DNA from: Trichormus variabilis 0441
GTDB taxonomy: Bacteria > Cyanobacteriota > Cyanobacteriia > Cyanobacteriales > Nostocaceae
Length of the DNA stretch: 64,000 bases
Direction of reading: 5' to 3'
Assembly (NCBI RefSeq): GCF_009856605.1
Contig: NZ_CP047242.1
Span: 1,238,001-1,302,000 of the forward strand
The translations under genes and the position numbers were made by a program. Below the pieces are notes generated by a model. It saw only the letters and a program-made list of their open reading frames with translations, was not told the DNA's origin and did no database searches. Shown piece by piece: positions 45,545 to 54,925 of this stretch (position 1 is its first letter; each line of letters opens with the position of its first letter).

Positions 45545-46360
45545 ATGAAGTCTTATTTAGCTGCTGCTATTCAAATGACCAGTGTGCCTGATTTACACAA
45601 GAATTTGGCACAAGCGGAAGAATTAATTGATCTGGCGGTGCGTCGGGGTGCTGAGTTAGTGGGTTTGCCAGAAAATTTTTCTTTTATGGGTGAAGAACAG
45701 GATAAACTGGCTCAAGCAGAAGCGATCGCTCGTGAAAGTGAGATTTTTATTAAAACGATGGCGCAGCGCTACCAAGTTACTCTGTTAGGTGGTAGTTTCC
45801 CCGTACCGGTGAGTGATACAGGTAGAGTCTATAACACCACTATTCTCGTCAGTCCCAGTGGTGAAGAACTTGCTCGCTACAATAAAGTACACCTTTTTGA
45901 TGTCAATGTTCCTGATGGTAACACATACCGCGAATCTAGCACTGTTGTCGCCGGTCAGCAATTACCCCCTGTCCATTTCTCAGAAAATTTAGGCAATATC
46001 GGCGTTTCTATTTGTTACGATGTCCGCTTCCCAGAACTCTACCGCCATCTCTCAGACAAGGGAACAGATATCATTTTTATACCTGCTGCTTTCACTGCTT
46101 TTACAGGCAAAGACCACTGGCAAGTCTTGCTACAAGCCAGGGCTATTGAAAATACAGCCTATGTAATTGCACCTGCTCAAACAGGTAATAACTACGGTCG
46201 CCGCCTCACCCACGGACACGCTGTGGTTATCGATCCCTGGGGAACAATTTTAGCTGATGCCGGGGACAAACCAGGAATTGCGATCGCAGAAATCAATCCT
46301 TCACGCCTAGAGCAAGTCCGCCGCCAAATGCCTTCCTTGCAACACCGTGTATTTAGTTGA
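45545..46360 (+). CDS. Carbon-nitrogen hydrolase (nitrilase superfamily, Nit1/Nit2 type)
   Basis: 271 residues. The Glu-Lys-Cys triad is visible: VGLPENFSFMG (Glu near 43), ARYNKVHLFDV (Lys near 118) and GVSICYDVRFPELYR (Cys near 160). This pattern fits the Nit-type amidases that act on deaminated glutathione or omega-amides. Confidence 0.93.
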   Translation: MKSYLAAAIQMTSVPDLHKNLAQAEELIDLAVRRGAELVGLPENFSFMGEEQDKLAQAEAIARESEIFIKTMAQRYQVTLLGGSFPVPVSDTGRVYNTTILVSPSGEELARYNKVHLFDVNVPDGNTYRESSTVVAGQQLPPVHFSENLGNIGVSICYDVRFPELYRHLSDKGTDIIFIPAAFTAFTGKDHWQVLLQARAIENTAYVIAPAQTGNNYGRRLTHGHAVVIDPWGTILADAGDKPGIAIAEINPSRLEQVRRQMPSLQHRVFS

Positions 46361-46457
46361 TTTTAGAAGTTAGGGGTTAGGGTTTAGAGGCTAGAGGTTA
46401 GGGGCTAGAAAAATTAGGAGAAGTTATTAATTTATCCCAGTCCCCAGTCGCCAATAC

Positions 46458-47045
46458 CTATTCCCCAGTTTCAGTACTGGGTTTTTGTGGTGTAATGCCA
46501 TGCAGTTTTATAAAACTGTCAAAGGAATACCAAGCTAAAACGTACCAGGGAATAATTTCAAATTGCAAACCTTTAATAATTAGCTGTCTCACTGCGAGAA
46601 TGCTAAGTCCTAATGGGAAAAGAAAACGAATATCGACAACGCCATCGGTTGCTTGTCTGACTCGTTTATTCAAATCTACAACGGCAGTTGATACAGTAGT
46701 AGCTGCTTCGGTGCTACCTTGGGTAATCTCGCCAAAAATAATTCCTAAATCTTTCAATGTTGTGAAAACGTTATCCAAATTGCCATTTTTCTCACTATAT
46801 TTAATGACAATACTGCCATGATCAACATTGGTACGCACCTCGTCAATATGAGCTTGTGCATCTAGTGCATTAGCAATATGTTCCATTGTTTCTGGTTGAC
46901 GGTGACAGTGAGCAACTCTCAACCTTAATCTTCCTGGGGTATCACTAATAATTTTTGTAGATATAGGTAAGGATGGCGTATTGAAGTTAATTTTCTGTTT
47001 AACTTTTGGCATTTTCGTGAGATTACCATGACTATTGGTCAACAT
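46458..47045 (-). CDS. HMA_2-like domain protein with C-terminal membrane helices
   Basis: 195 residues with GGAGG seven bases before the ATG. Residues 30-105 form an HMA-like ferredoxin fold introduced by ISDTPGRLRLRVAHC; the metal-binding C-x-x-C of classical HMA domains is absent. The C-terminal third has two hydrophobic stretches (FLFPLGLSILAVRQLIIKG and IIPWYVLAWYSFDSFIKL). Same-strand neighbour of the ATPase cluster, separated by an 820-base gap. Role unknown. Confidence 0.8.
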   Translation of the reverse strand: MLTNSHGNLTKMPKVKQKINFNTPSLPISTKIISDTPGRLRLRVAHCHRQPETMEHIANALDAQAHIDEVRTNVDHGSIVIKYSEKNGNLDNVFTTLKDLGIIFGEITQGSTEAATTVSTAVVDLNKRVRQATDGVVDIRFLFPLGLSILAVRQLIIKGLQFEIIPWYVLAWYSFDSFIKLHGITPQKPSTETGE

Positions 47046-47095
47046 GAGCCACCCTCCAAACTGATACTTTGGTTTATTAATTAGTTATCCAAAAT

Positions 47096-47159
47096 GTAGG
47101 GTGCGTCAGTGCAAGAAAACTTAGCTGCATCGAAAAATATTCATACTGACGCACCCTAC
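47096..47159. repeat. Inverted repeat with 15-bp arms
   Basis: GTAGGGTGCGTCAGT (47096-47110) and ACTGACGCACCCTAC (47145-47159) are exact complements around a 34-base spacer. A dispersed palindromic repeat or small MITE. Confidence 0.75.
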
Positions 47160-47455
47160 TAACCTATAAAACTAGTGCTTGAATAGCAAATTTCTCAAAT
47201 AGAAATATATTGATGAAAGTAATTATTAAGCTGTTACGCATTTAAATTGTATATTTCGCACTCAGGTTGTCAAAAGTCCACAGTCCACAGTCCAAGCTAG
47301 CCTTTGACTCTGGACTCTTGACTATGGACAGCCCTCACGCATGAATATTTGATTTAGGTGCGTATCACCTTAGTAGTGTTGCTTCAGCAATAATCAAATA
47401 TCAACGTAGATAGGTATTGCTTACCATATCCGTTTTGTGGTGGGCATTGCCCACC

Positions 47456-47706
47456 CAGCCCTTTCAACGCGATCATTTGTACTAAATTTTCCTCCAAAAA
47501 TACACGCTCAATTAATCCTTACATAATCAGGCTTAGGCGAGATTATCCAAAAAAATGCTCAATTCTAGAGGCAATAAATTGACCGCTTTTGCTTGGCGAT
47601 CGCATAAACTAGCATCGATAGCCTAGAAGCATAATTTTTGGCTCTAGTCTGGGAGCAGGTTTCAGCCTTTGGTTTAGTAGTTCATTTGTTCGCGTTGAAA
47701 GGGCTG
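47456..47706. mobile_element. 251-bp MITE-like element with 16-bp perfect terminal inverted repeats
   Basis: CAGCCCTTTCAACGCG (47456-47471) and CGCGTTGAAAGGGCTG (47691-47706) are exact inverted copies. Imperfect complementarity continues inward (ATCATTTGTACTAAA against TTTAGTAGTTCATTTG). GGGCATTGCCC-type words flank both outer ends. Interior non-coding. Confidence 0.65.
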
Positions 47707-47867
47707 GCATTGCCCACCCTACTAATCAGGTTCCGCCAATAATAATTAGATATTAAAGAATTTCATCGGCGGTTAATTAGCGAGGAAATTTTAGAGATGG
47801 GAAAATTACCCATCTCATTAATATCTAGATAAATCAGGTCGCTTCTATGGAAACGAAATCGACCAAC

Positions 47868-48170
47868 CTATACACCATTATCAGAGGAACTATCTATAGT
47901 GCTAGCAGCCTCAAATGCTGGTGTTTCCTTATCTTCTGCTAATTCAGCTTTAGCTTCAGCTACGATATCTTCCCAGGTTTCACCCAGTTCTGCAAAAGCT
48001 CCCTTGCTCTTTTCGTAAGCAACAAGACTACCTTTGATGATTGACTTGGCGATGGGTTTACCAATACCTGCAACAACTGGGATGAGAACAGGTGCTAACA
48101 AAACTGCGCCAATACCTGCAATGAGTCCAGGTGCGCCGGCTTCTTCAATGAAATCAGTGATTTTAGGCAT
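47868..48170 (-). CDS. DUF5132 family protein
   Basis: 100 residues with AGGAGG eight bases before the ATG. A hydrophobic centre (PGLIAGIGAVLLAPVLIPVV) and then a helix with GKPIAKSIIKGSLVAYEKSK, followed by an acidic tail. This matches small DUF5132 proteins, which have no assigned function and occur beside HMA_2/P-type ATPase genes as here. The ATPase gene ends 75 bases downstream-ward in the opposite sense of reading, that is the ATPase lies immediately upstream on the same strand. Confidence 0.85.
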   Translation of the reverse strand: MPKITDFIEEAGAPGLIAGIGAVLLAPVLIPVVAGIGKPIAKSIIKGSLVAYEKSKGAFAELGETWEDIVAEAKAELAEDKETPAFEAASTIDSSSDNGV

Positions 48171-48244
48171 GATTAATTCCTCCTGTAATTTGTTTGAAAA
48201 TTTGTATGAAAGCTATCTAGGCTAACCTATCTAGATTAGTCATT

Positions 48245-50557
48245 TCATCTCTCTGCTGGGAGAGCTTTTTTTGGGGATTGCTTGAGGATGGGGCGTAAAC
48301 CGTTCACTCCAGCAACTATTGTTGAGCCATTGTTGACTACTGTGGCTGCTAATGGGTTTAGACCAAACAACACCGCTACCAATAAGGCTCCCAAGTTGGG
48401 GATAGCGACGATGCCGGTGTTTTGTCGAATCAAACTCTTGGCTTGACGAGCGATCGCAATTGCTTCTAATAATCCATGTAGGTCATTCTGCATTAACACC
48501 ACATCGGCGGTTTCACGGGCGATTTCCGAACCGTGGGCAAAGGACACAGAAACATCAGCGTAGGCTAAAGCTGGCGAATCGTTGATCCCATCCCCAACAA
48601 ATGCAACTGTCTTACCTTGTTCGTGCAGTCCACGGACTACCGTTGCTTTTTGTTCGGGAAAAGCTTCTGCATGGGTATGCGCTGGGGCAATTCCCAATTC
48701 TGCTGCCACAGTCGTAGCTGTACGCTTGTTATCGCCGGTGAGCATATGGACTTCCACACCTTCTACCGTCATGAGTTGGGAAATTACTTCTCGACTCTCA
48801 GGGCGGAGAATATCACTATATCTTATTTTACCTTGAAGTTGCCCGTTACTGGCGACATAAATCACTGATGTGGCTTTGTGTCCATTGCCGTTGAGGGCTG
48901 CCATATCAACGCCTTCCTGACGTAAAAAGCGCTCACTACCGACGTAAACAGTCTCACCGTCAATTTCTGCCTTCACACCCAAACCAAGTTTATAGTCCCA
49001 TTTGCTGCGGCTGGGGATCGCTACTTGTTGGGCTTCTGCATAGCGGACTATGGCTTCGGCTACTGGGTGGGTTAAACGCTGTTCGGCGGCGGCGGCGATC
49101 GCTAATATGCGATCATGGGTAACTTCAGGATTGTAACTATCAACGCCAATTACAGCTACTTCCCCTTGGGTGAGTGTGCCTGTTTTATCAAAAACAATGG
49201 TATCAATTTCTGCTAACTGCTCTAAGGCGCGACCACTCCGAATGAGAATTCCTTGTCGTGCTGCATAGGAGAGAGCTGCTAAAACCGTTGTGGGAATGGA
49301 TACACGAATCCCTGTACATAAGTCAAGGGTAAGAATGCTGGCAACCCTGACTGGGTTACGGGTAACGGCAAATACGGCTGCCCCTAGTAGCAAAGTTGGC
49401 ACTACCGCAATTTCAGCAATTCTGGTGGCATGATTTTCCATCCGAGTATCATGAACGGGGGCTTCTTCCATCAGTTTGATGCTCTGCCCTGCTCGCGTAT
49501 CATTACCGATGCGCTCGGCAAGTATATATACTTGTCCTTCCCGTACTAAGGTTGAAGCAAATACAGACTGTCCCTGCTTTTTCAAAATGGGTACAGATTC
49601 CCCTGTTAGCTTCTGTTCATCGAGTAAAGCCTTACCTCTGAGGATTGTGCCATCTATGGGTATTTGTTCCCCTGGATAGACAATCACAGTGTCTCCTGGT
49701 AACACTTGTTGGATGGGGATTTGGGTCTTCTCACCATCACGTTCTACCCAAGCAAATTGACCCAAGGAACCCAGCAGATCCAATGTTTGCATTTTGGAAG
49801 AACGAGCAGTGCGATCGCGGATATTTTCCCCAATCTCAATTAAACTCAGCATCAGGGATGGGGTGAGAAACTGACCTTGGACTGTAGTAATGGCGATCGC
49901 AATAAAGTCTAAGAAGTCTATACTTAACTTGCGTTCCTTAACAATTCCATCTACTGCTCTTTTAAATACGGGTAAGGTTGCTAGAGCAATGGTTCCCGCC
50001 GTGACAATTGGTGGAACCGCTACTCCTAAAGGCCCCCCCAGCACCGCCAAGCCAGTGGCTAAAACCGAAAGCTGCATTCCCGGCCAAGGCTTTTCCTCTT
50101 CTTGTGGAGATACCTTTTTCGGATTCAACAAGACGATCCCAGGATCACTTGCAGCTATCATCAGACAGCCAAGACGCGATCGCATCTTAGCATCAGTTAC
50201 AGCACTGGCTTTATAGTTAACAACTAAGGATGCGGCTGCTGGCTTAATTTTAACAGTTGTCACCAGGGGATCAGCTTCCAGCAAAGTTTGTAACCTTTGT
50301 CCATAGTCTTTATCGTTGCGTAAGCGAGGTACACGCAACCGCAACCTACCCTGAATTGCATGGACAACACTATAAGTGACATGGGGAGTTTTCTTAGAGG
50401 ATTGTACTTGAGCAGAAGTTAGCGCTACTCTGCTGTTTTGTTCCCCTACTATCTTGTAAGGTAGGGAAGTTATAGATACTTCCCCACTCTTTTCCTCCAA
50501 TGTCACATAAGACTCTTTCACAGGAAGCGACGCTAGTTGAACTGTCATTTTTGCCAT
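48245..50557 (-). CDS. P1B-like heavy-metal P-type ATPase with N-terminal HMA_2 domain
   Basis: 770 residues. Residues 60-135 are an HMA_2-like module (YSVVHAIQGRLRLRVPRL) with no C-x-x-C. Actuator motif KLTGES at 317-321, phosphorylation site DKTGT starting at Asp457, HP motif near 498 (RLTHPVAEA) and hinge GDGINDSPALA near 655 are intact, so the pump should be active. The membrane motif that normally reads CPC, CPH or SPC is replaced by LDLCTGIRVSIPT (Cys414). Substrate is therefore not predictable from known P1B classes. Central gene of the HMA_2 locus. Confidence 0.92.
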   Translation of the reverse strand: MAKMTVQLASLPVKESYVTLEEKSGEVSITSLPYKIVGEQNSRVALTSAQVQSSKKTPHVTYSVVHAIQGRLRLRVPRLRNDKDYGQRLQTLLEADPLVTTVKIKPAAASLVVNYKASAVTDAKMRSRLGCLMIAASDPGIVLLNPKKVSPQEEEKPWPGMQLSVLATGLAVLGGPLGVAVPPIVTAGTIALATLPVFKRAVDGIVKERKLSIDFLDFIAIAITTVQGQFLTPSLMLSLIEIGENIRDRTARSSKMQTLDLLGSLGQFAWVERDGEKTQIPIQQVLPGDTVIVYPGEQIPIDGTILRGKALLDEQKLTGESVPILKKQGQSVFASTLVREGQVYILAERIGNDTRAGQSIKLMEEAPVHDTRMENHATRIAEIAVVPTLLLGAAVFAVTRNPVRVASILTLDLCTGIRVSIPTTVLAALSYAARQGILIRSGRALEQLAEIDTIVFDKTGTLTQGEVAVIGVDSYNPEVTHDRILAIAAAAEQRLTHPVAEAIVRYAEAQQVAIPSRSKWDYKLGLGVKAEIDGETVYVGSERFLRQEGVDMAALNGNGHKATSVIYVASNGQLQGKIRYSDILRPESREVISQLMTVEGVEVHMLTGDNKRTATTVAAELGIAPAHTHAEAFPEQKATVVRGLHEQGKTVAFVGDGINDSPALAYADVSVSFAHGSEIARETADVVLMQNDLHGLLEAIAIARQAKSLIRQNTGIVAIPNLGALLVAVLFGLNPLAATVVNNGSTIVAGVNGLRPILKQSPKKALPAER

Positions 50558-50660
50558 TTCTTAAATCTCAAAATATGTTGGATAAGCTTGTTTTTTGGAC
50601 ACTGCTGAGGAGGACAAATGCACGTCTAGCCTCTGACTCTGAGAGAATGCAGATTTGCTT

Positions 50661-51368
50661 TTATACACGACTGGATATCTTGGCAGTTGCCGCAGATTGA
50701 ATCAGACTGGAAAAGTGTGCAATTGCGACTGCGAAAATACTTTGCAATTGCTGTTTTGGCCTTTGTACTTTTCCTGGTTTGTAAATAATCACCACAGAAG
50801 CAGCCTCCCGATTAATTCGCTCACTGATCACTACTGGGTCTGATTGGAGTAAAGCTTCTAAACGTTGGACGTAGGCTGGATCTGTAGCGACTTGCGGGAC
50901 ATGAAACCGCACTCGTCCAGGGATCGCATGAACGACGCTATGAGCTACTTTTATCTGTTGCTCAGTTGGTTGTGAATGAGTGACAGACTGAGGGGGAGAG
51001 GATGAAGTTACTGGTTCTGCCGTTGGTGATCCAGGGGTTAATTCTGTATCATCCGTCATATCAGCAGACTGGAGTATATTAGCTAGATGCTCACGCATTT
51101 CCACATCAGACATTAGTCCAGACTGGTAAGCAATTACTAAAGACCCTGTAGCGAGATTAACTTCCTCCGTGGTAATCCCTGTTTCCTTTGCTAGCAACCT
51201 TTGTAGATGTTGCAAGTAGTTTGGATCTTCACTAATTCGCGGAATACAAAATGCTACTTGTCCGGGTAGGGCGTAGGTAACACTATAAAATACTTTTATG
51301 GGATGTGTGCAATTGTGGCGCGGCGGTCGCGGGACAGCATCTGATGATGAGGATGCAGAATCATCCAT
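50661..51368 (-). CDS. Protein with two HMA_2-like domains
   Basis: 235 residues, GGAGG before the ATG. Two tandem modules: SVTYALPGQVAFCIPRI (about 28-100) and SVVHAIPGRVRFHVPQV (about 140-205), joined by a Ser/Thr/Pro linker. The second is closely similar to modules in the neighbouring genes, including YVQRLEALLQSDPVV. No C-x-x-C and no membrane helix. Possibly a soluble partner of the ATPase. Confidence 0.8.
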   Translation of the reverse strand: MDDSASSSSDAVPRPPRHNCTHPIKVFYSVTYALPGQVAFCIPRISEDPNYLQHLQRLLAKETGITTEEVNLATGSLVIAYQSGLMSDVEMREHLANILQSADMTDDTELTPGSPTAEPVTSSSPPQSVTHSQPTEQQIKVAHSVVHAIPGRVRFHVPQVATDPAYVQRLEALLQSDPVVISERINREAASVVIIYKPGKVQRPKQQLQSIFAVAIAHFSSLIQSAATAKISSRV

Positions 51369-51403
51369 TTTGATTCCTCCATTGTTCCTGACTTGGGAAC
51401 GTT

Positions 51404-52561
51404 CTACAACGGCAAGTTAGCTATAAAGTTTAAAGAATAGGATAATGCGGCAGGCTTCATATCAACCCAGAAATCAGAAATATTTAGGGTTTGGTTGGCG
51501 CTGGGGGAAAATTCTGTTTCTGTTGGCTGAGTTGGCTGACTAACGGCTTCTGCTACCAACGTTGGTGAAGTTGTACTCAATTTTTCTACGGCTATATCTG
51601 CTGACTGATTGATTTTTGTTATGGGTTGTGTAGGGGGGGTTGTCTGCATGGCTAATTCCATCAGACTCACCCAATGAGATGTAGCTACCTTACCACTTTG
51701 ATAAGCGATCGCCAAAGATGCTGCATCACGATTTATCCGCACATTGTTAACCAAAGGATCAGCTTTTAATAGCCTTTCCAGGCGCTTTGCATAGGCGCGA
51801 TCGCTAGCTATTTGAGGTATATGAAACCTAATCCTACCAGGAATTTCATGGACAATACTATAAGTTACTTTCGCAGACTTAATTGTTGTCTTAGTAATTC
51901 TATTTCCTGCGCTCTCTGGCTTACTTTCTTCAGTTACTATCACAGCTTTTGCCGACTCTTTGACTGCATCTGAACCCGTAATTTGCGGTTCTAGATAGTC
52001 AATTACTAGCCGAGTTGCATCTGCCGTAATCATATAGAGGGGAATCGCCGCTAAACCACTAACTCCTAACCCTCCTGTCACCGCCAAACCTGTCATTAAG
52101 GGAATAAACGAGACAGTCTGCTCTTTCCAAAAATCTACAGATTTCCAAGGAGCAAAGGGGTCTGATAAAGGTGAATTTTGTGAAGTTTGAATATTAAGTT
52201 GTTGCAAAATACCCAACATCTGCGGTAGTGACAATTGATTTTCATCAAAGATGATTACCATACTGAGAGTTTGCTCATTACTAGCAACTTCTCTGACACT
52301 TTTATACTGTTTTAAGTGTTGGGTTATTGTCTTGATGTTGGCGCTAAAACTACCATCAGTCGCCTTGATTCGTATGCGTCCATTCGTTGCGTGTACAACC
52401 TGCATACCAGTAGCAGAAAGTTGCAACTGGGGATATTCTCCCAATCTACTGCTATTCGTATTCACTTTTACTTCATCGGTTTGACGCTGATTAGAGGTTA
52501 AGTCAGAAGATATGGTTAGATGCGGACTTAACTCTACACGACTACTAATAGTTTTTGCCAT
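51404..52561 (-). CDS. Membrane-associated protein with two HMA_2-like domains
   Basis: 385 residues. First module near 53-125 (MQVVHATNGRIRIKATDGSF), a hydrophobic segment near 152-185 (SFIPLMTGLAVTGGLGVSG), and a second module near 230-305 (YSIVHEIPGRIRFHIPQI, YAKRLERLLKADPLVNN). A hydrophobic C-terminus follows. Upstream-most gene of the cluster, 35 bases before the two-module gene, so the set is probably one transcript. Confidence 0.8.
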   Translation of the reverse strand: MAKTISSRVELSPHLTISSDLTSNQRQTDEVKVNTNSSRLGEYPQLQLSATGMQVVHATNGRIRIKATDGSFSANIKTITQHLKQYKSVREVASNEQTLSMVIIFDENQLSLPQMLGILQQLNIQTSQNSPLSDPFAPWKSVDFWKEQTVSFIPLMTGLAVTGGLGVSGLAAIPLYMITADATRLVIDYLEPQITGSDAVKESAKAVIVTEESKPESAGNRITKTTIKSAKVTYSIVHEIPGRIRFHIPQIASDRAYAKRLERLLKADPLVNNVRINRDAASLAIAYQSGKVATSHWVSLMELAMQTTPPTQPITKINQSADIAVEKLSTTSPTLVAEAVSQPTQPTETEFSPSANQTLNISDFWVDMKPAALSYSLNFIANLPL

Positions 52562-52652
52562 TTATTCGATAGCTACACCCGGCTTTCTAGGTTAACAATA
52601 GGTTAAGTATACATTAAAAAAACTTGTTGGTTCTCATTCTTAAGAAGAATTT

Positions 52653-53192
52653 TTATTTTGTATCTTTGGCTACTATTTTTTGGTATTCTTCCTCCGTAAT
52701 TATATTTAAATTACTTTCCACGCGGTCTATAAACAGTACACCATCCAGATGATCAAATTCGTGTTGAAATATACGAGCAACAAAATCAGTTAAGGTTTGT
52801 TTTTGTAAATTTCCGTAACGATCCTTGTATTCAACCTCAATTGCTTGATGCCGAGGAACTAATCCTCTAATTCCCGGAACACTAAGACAACCTTCCCAAC
52901 CTTTGACTATTTCGGTTGAACTTCCCACTATCTTAGGGTTGATCATGGCAGTGGGTTCCATTACGGGAGCATGAGGATACCTGGGGTTAGGACGGGAAGC
53001 GACAATAAATAAACGATAAGACTGTGCTACTTGAGGGGATGCGATTCCCACGCCATTAGCCTTGGCAACCGTGGCAATTAAGTCATCAATTAATTGCTGT
53101 ATAGCTGCATCATGAATATTTTCCACCCAAGCAGCTTTTTGGCGTAATGTGGGATTGCCTAATTGAATGATGGGGAGCAATTCGGGATTCAT
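52653..53192 (-). CDS. def: Peptide deformylase
   Basis: 179 residues. All three PDF motifs are present: GVGIASPQV (motif 1), EGCLSVPG (motif 2, Cys metal ligand) and QHEFDHLDG (motif 3, HExxH). It removes the formyl group from nascent proteins. The start codon is directly preceded by a heptamer array, so no normal ribosome-binding site is visible. Confidence 0.96.
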   Translation of the reverse strand: MNPELLPIIQLGNPTLRQKAAWVENIHDAAIQQLIDDLIATVAKANGVGIASPQVAQSYRLFIVASRPNPRYPHAPVMEPTAMINPKIVGSSTEIVKGWEGCLSVPGIRGLVPRHQAIEVEYKDRYGNLQKQTLTDFVARIFQHEFDHLDGVLFIDRVESNLNIITEEEYQKIVAKDTK

Positions 53193-53193
53193 G

Positions 53194-53275
53194 TGGGGGT
53201 TGGGGATTGGGGACTGGGGACTGGGGATTGGGGATTGGGGACTGGGGATTGGGGACTGGGGACTGGGGAATGGGG
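53194..53275. repeat. About 11 tandem GGGGATT/GGGGACT heptamers
   Basis: A continuous array of GGGGATT and GGGGACT units running up to the start codon of def (read on the other strand as CCCCAAT/CCCCAGT). The rest of the gap to 53505 holds a short second array at about 53470-53507 and no gene. Confidence 0.9.
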
Positions 53276-53505
53276 AATTGTAATACTCTACGCCCTGATA
53301 CTAAGTACATGGTAACAACTTTGGATTTTTTGGGTAATTTTGATTAATCGTGAACTATATTTAGCTATGGATTTTTGACCGAAAATAATGGTTACAAGCC
53401 AAGTCCTTCTAGTTTTAAGGTGTGTCGATGAACCAAGAATCCTCGTACCTTCAGCTGGAGGAGTGTCAACCCAATACCCAATCCCCAGTCCCCAATACCC
53501 AATCC

Positions 53506-54756
53506 CTACCCTTCTCGTTGCACAGGTAAAGGTGCTGGACTGACGGCTACCTGTGTTGTTCGACCATTGCGTTCTATTTGGACTTGTAAAGGGTTACCTA
53601 TTTGGCTATTTTCCACAATTCTTTGGACTTCTTCAACGGTTGTGACAGATTGGTTATTAATACTTTGAATAATATCTCCTGGTCTGAGTCCGGCATTGGC
53701 GGCGGGAGAACCAGGGACGATACGAACTAATAAAACGCCTCTATCTGCTGTAATATTGATGCGATCGCCCAATCTTTCGTTAATTCTTTCCTTAACTTGT
53801 GGCGTGAGGGTTGCCATCTGTACACCCAAATAGGGATGATCTACCTTACCTTGAGTGATTAATTCCTGAGCAACTTTCTGCACAGTATTAATAGGAATAG
53901 CAAATCCCAAACCTTGAGCGCCTTGGATAATAGCTGTGTTCATCCCAATTACCTGACCGCGAGCATTGAGCAGGGGGCCGCCAGAGTTACCAGGATTAAT
54001 CGCCGCATCTGTTTGCAGATAGTCAACGCGCTTATCACTTGCGCCAATATCAGTACTAGAACGACCTGTGGCGCTGATAATTCCTGACGTAACACTATTA
54101 TTCAAGCCTAGAGGATTACCGATCGCAATAACCGCTTCACCTGGTTGTAAAACTTCAGAATTACCGACAGCAACAGTTGGCAAGTTATTAGCGTTTATTT
54201 TAATAACAGCTACATCCGTTACTGGGTCTTCACCAAGTACCTTACCATCAAAAGTCCTACCATCTTTGAGGGTAACTGTTACCTCATCAGCACCATCGAC
54301 AACATGAGCATTAGTTAAAATTTGACCAGAGGAACTAATAATAAAACCTGAACCGCTACCCCTTTCTACGCGCTGTCTTGGTTGTGCTTGCACTCCATCT
54401 CCGAAAAAACGGCGGAAAAAAGGATCATTAAATCCATCTGGAACTCTGGAAGTTACTGTTCTGGCAGAATCAATCCGCACTACAGCCCCTCCCACTTTTT
54501 GTACTACTCCGACGACAAAATTAGGGTCGCCAGTGGATGAAAAAATAGCTGGGGGGACAATTGCTGGACTATTATCATTCGACTGGGGCTGAGATTGATT
54601 AGCTTGGGATTGTATTGTCCTTGTGGGTAGAAGGGAGCAGCTTCCTAAAAACATAGCTGTTACCCCACCCAGCAGCATCAAAACCGCACTACTGCCACCC
54701 TTGTGGGGCAGACTCCAAGTATAAATCTTGTTATGTGCGCCATTATATGTCTTCAT
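53506..54756 (-). CDS. HhoA/DegP-type serine protease with PDZ domain
   Basis: 416 residues. N-terminal hydrophobic segment ends in LGSC, a possible lipobox. The trypsin-like domain has His in [11 protein letters not shown], Asp in DVAVIKI and Ser in GNSGGPLL; a PDZ domain follows ([15 protein letters not shown]). Cyanobacterial HhoA/HhoB/HtrA proteases handle damaged envelope proteins, including photosynthetic ones. It is divergent from dnaA. Confidence 0.93.
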   Translation of the reverse strand: MKTYNGAHNKIYTWSLPHKGGSSAVLMLLGGVTAMFLGSCSLLPTRTIQSQANQSQPQSNDNSPAIVPPAIFSSTGDPNFVVGVVQKVGGAVVRIDSARTVTSRVPDGFNDPFFRRFFGDGVQAQPRQRVERGSGSGFIISSSGQILTNAHVVDGADEVTVTLKDGRTFDGKVLGEDPVTDVAVIKINANNLPTVAVGNSEVLQPGEAVIAIGNPLGLNNSVTSGIISATGRSSTDIGASDKRVDYLQTDAAINPGNSGGPLLNARGQVIGMNTAIIQGAQGLGFAIPINTVQKVAQELITQGKVDHPYLGVQMATLTPQVKERINERLGDRINITADRGVLLVRIVPGSPAANAGLRPGDIIQSINNQSVTTVEEVQRIVENSQIGNPLQVQIERNGRTTQVAVSPAPLPVQREG

Positions 54757-54925
54757 GTGTCTTTGTTTCTCCGTGTTGGTCAGTGAGTGCTAGGATGTTG
54801 CCTACTGGGTTTGTCCCAACATGATTACAACTCAAAAGCTAGTTCCAGGTCTAGAGCGTCTGAATGCTAAGTTGGTGCTTGCTTATATCTTCTATTGTGA
54901 CGATTAGCAGCAAAGGTGGTAAAGG

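Larger units (their letters stand above)
47046..47867. other. 820-bp gene-free gap with several inverted repeats
   Basis: Contains the 47096-47159 inverted repeat, TCCACAGTCCACAGTCC tandem words at about 47278-47296, and a 251-bp element (47456-47706). No ORF with coding character. It splits the HMA_2 locus. Confidence 0.5.

Noticed and set aside
53194..53275. Possible CRISPR array
   Set aside because: The units are contiguous heptamers without spacers; this is an STRR-type tandem repeat.
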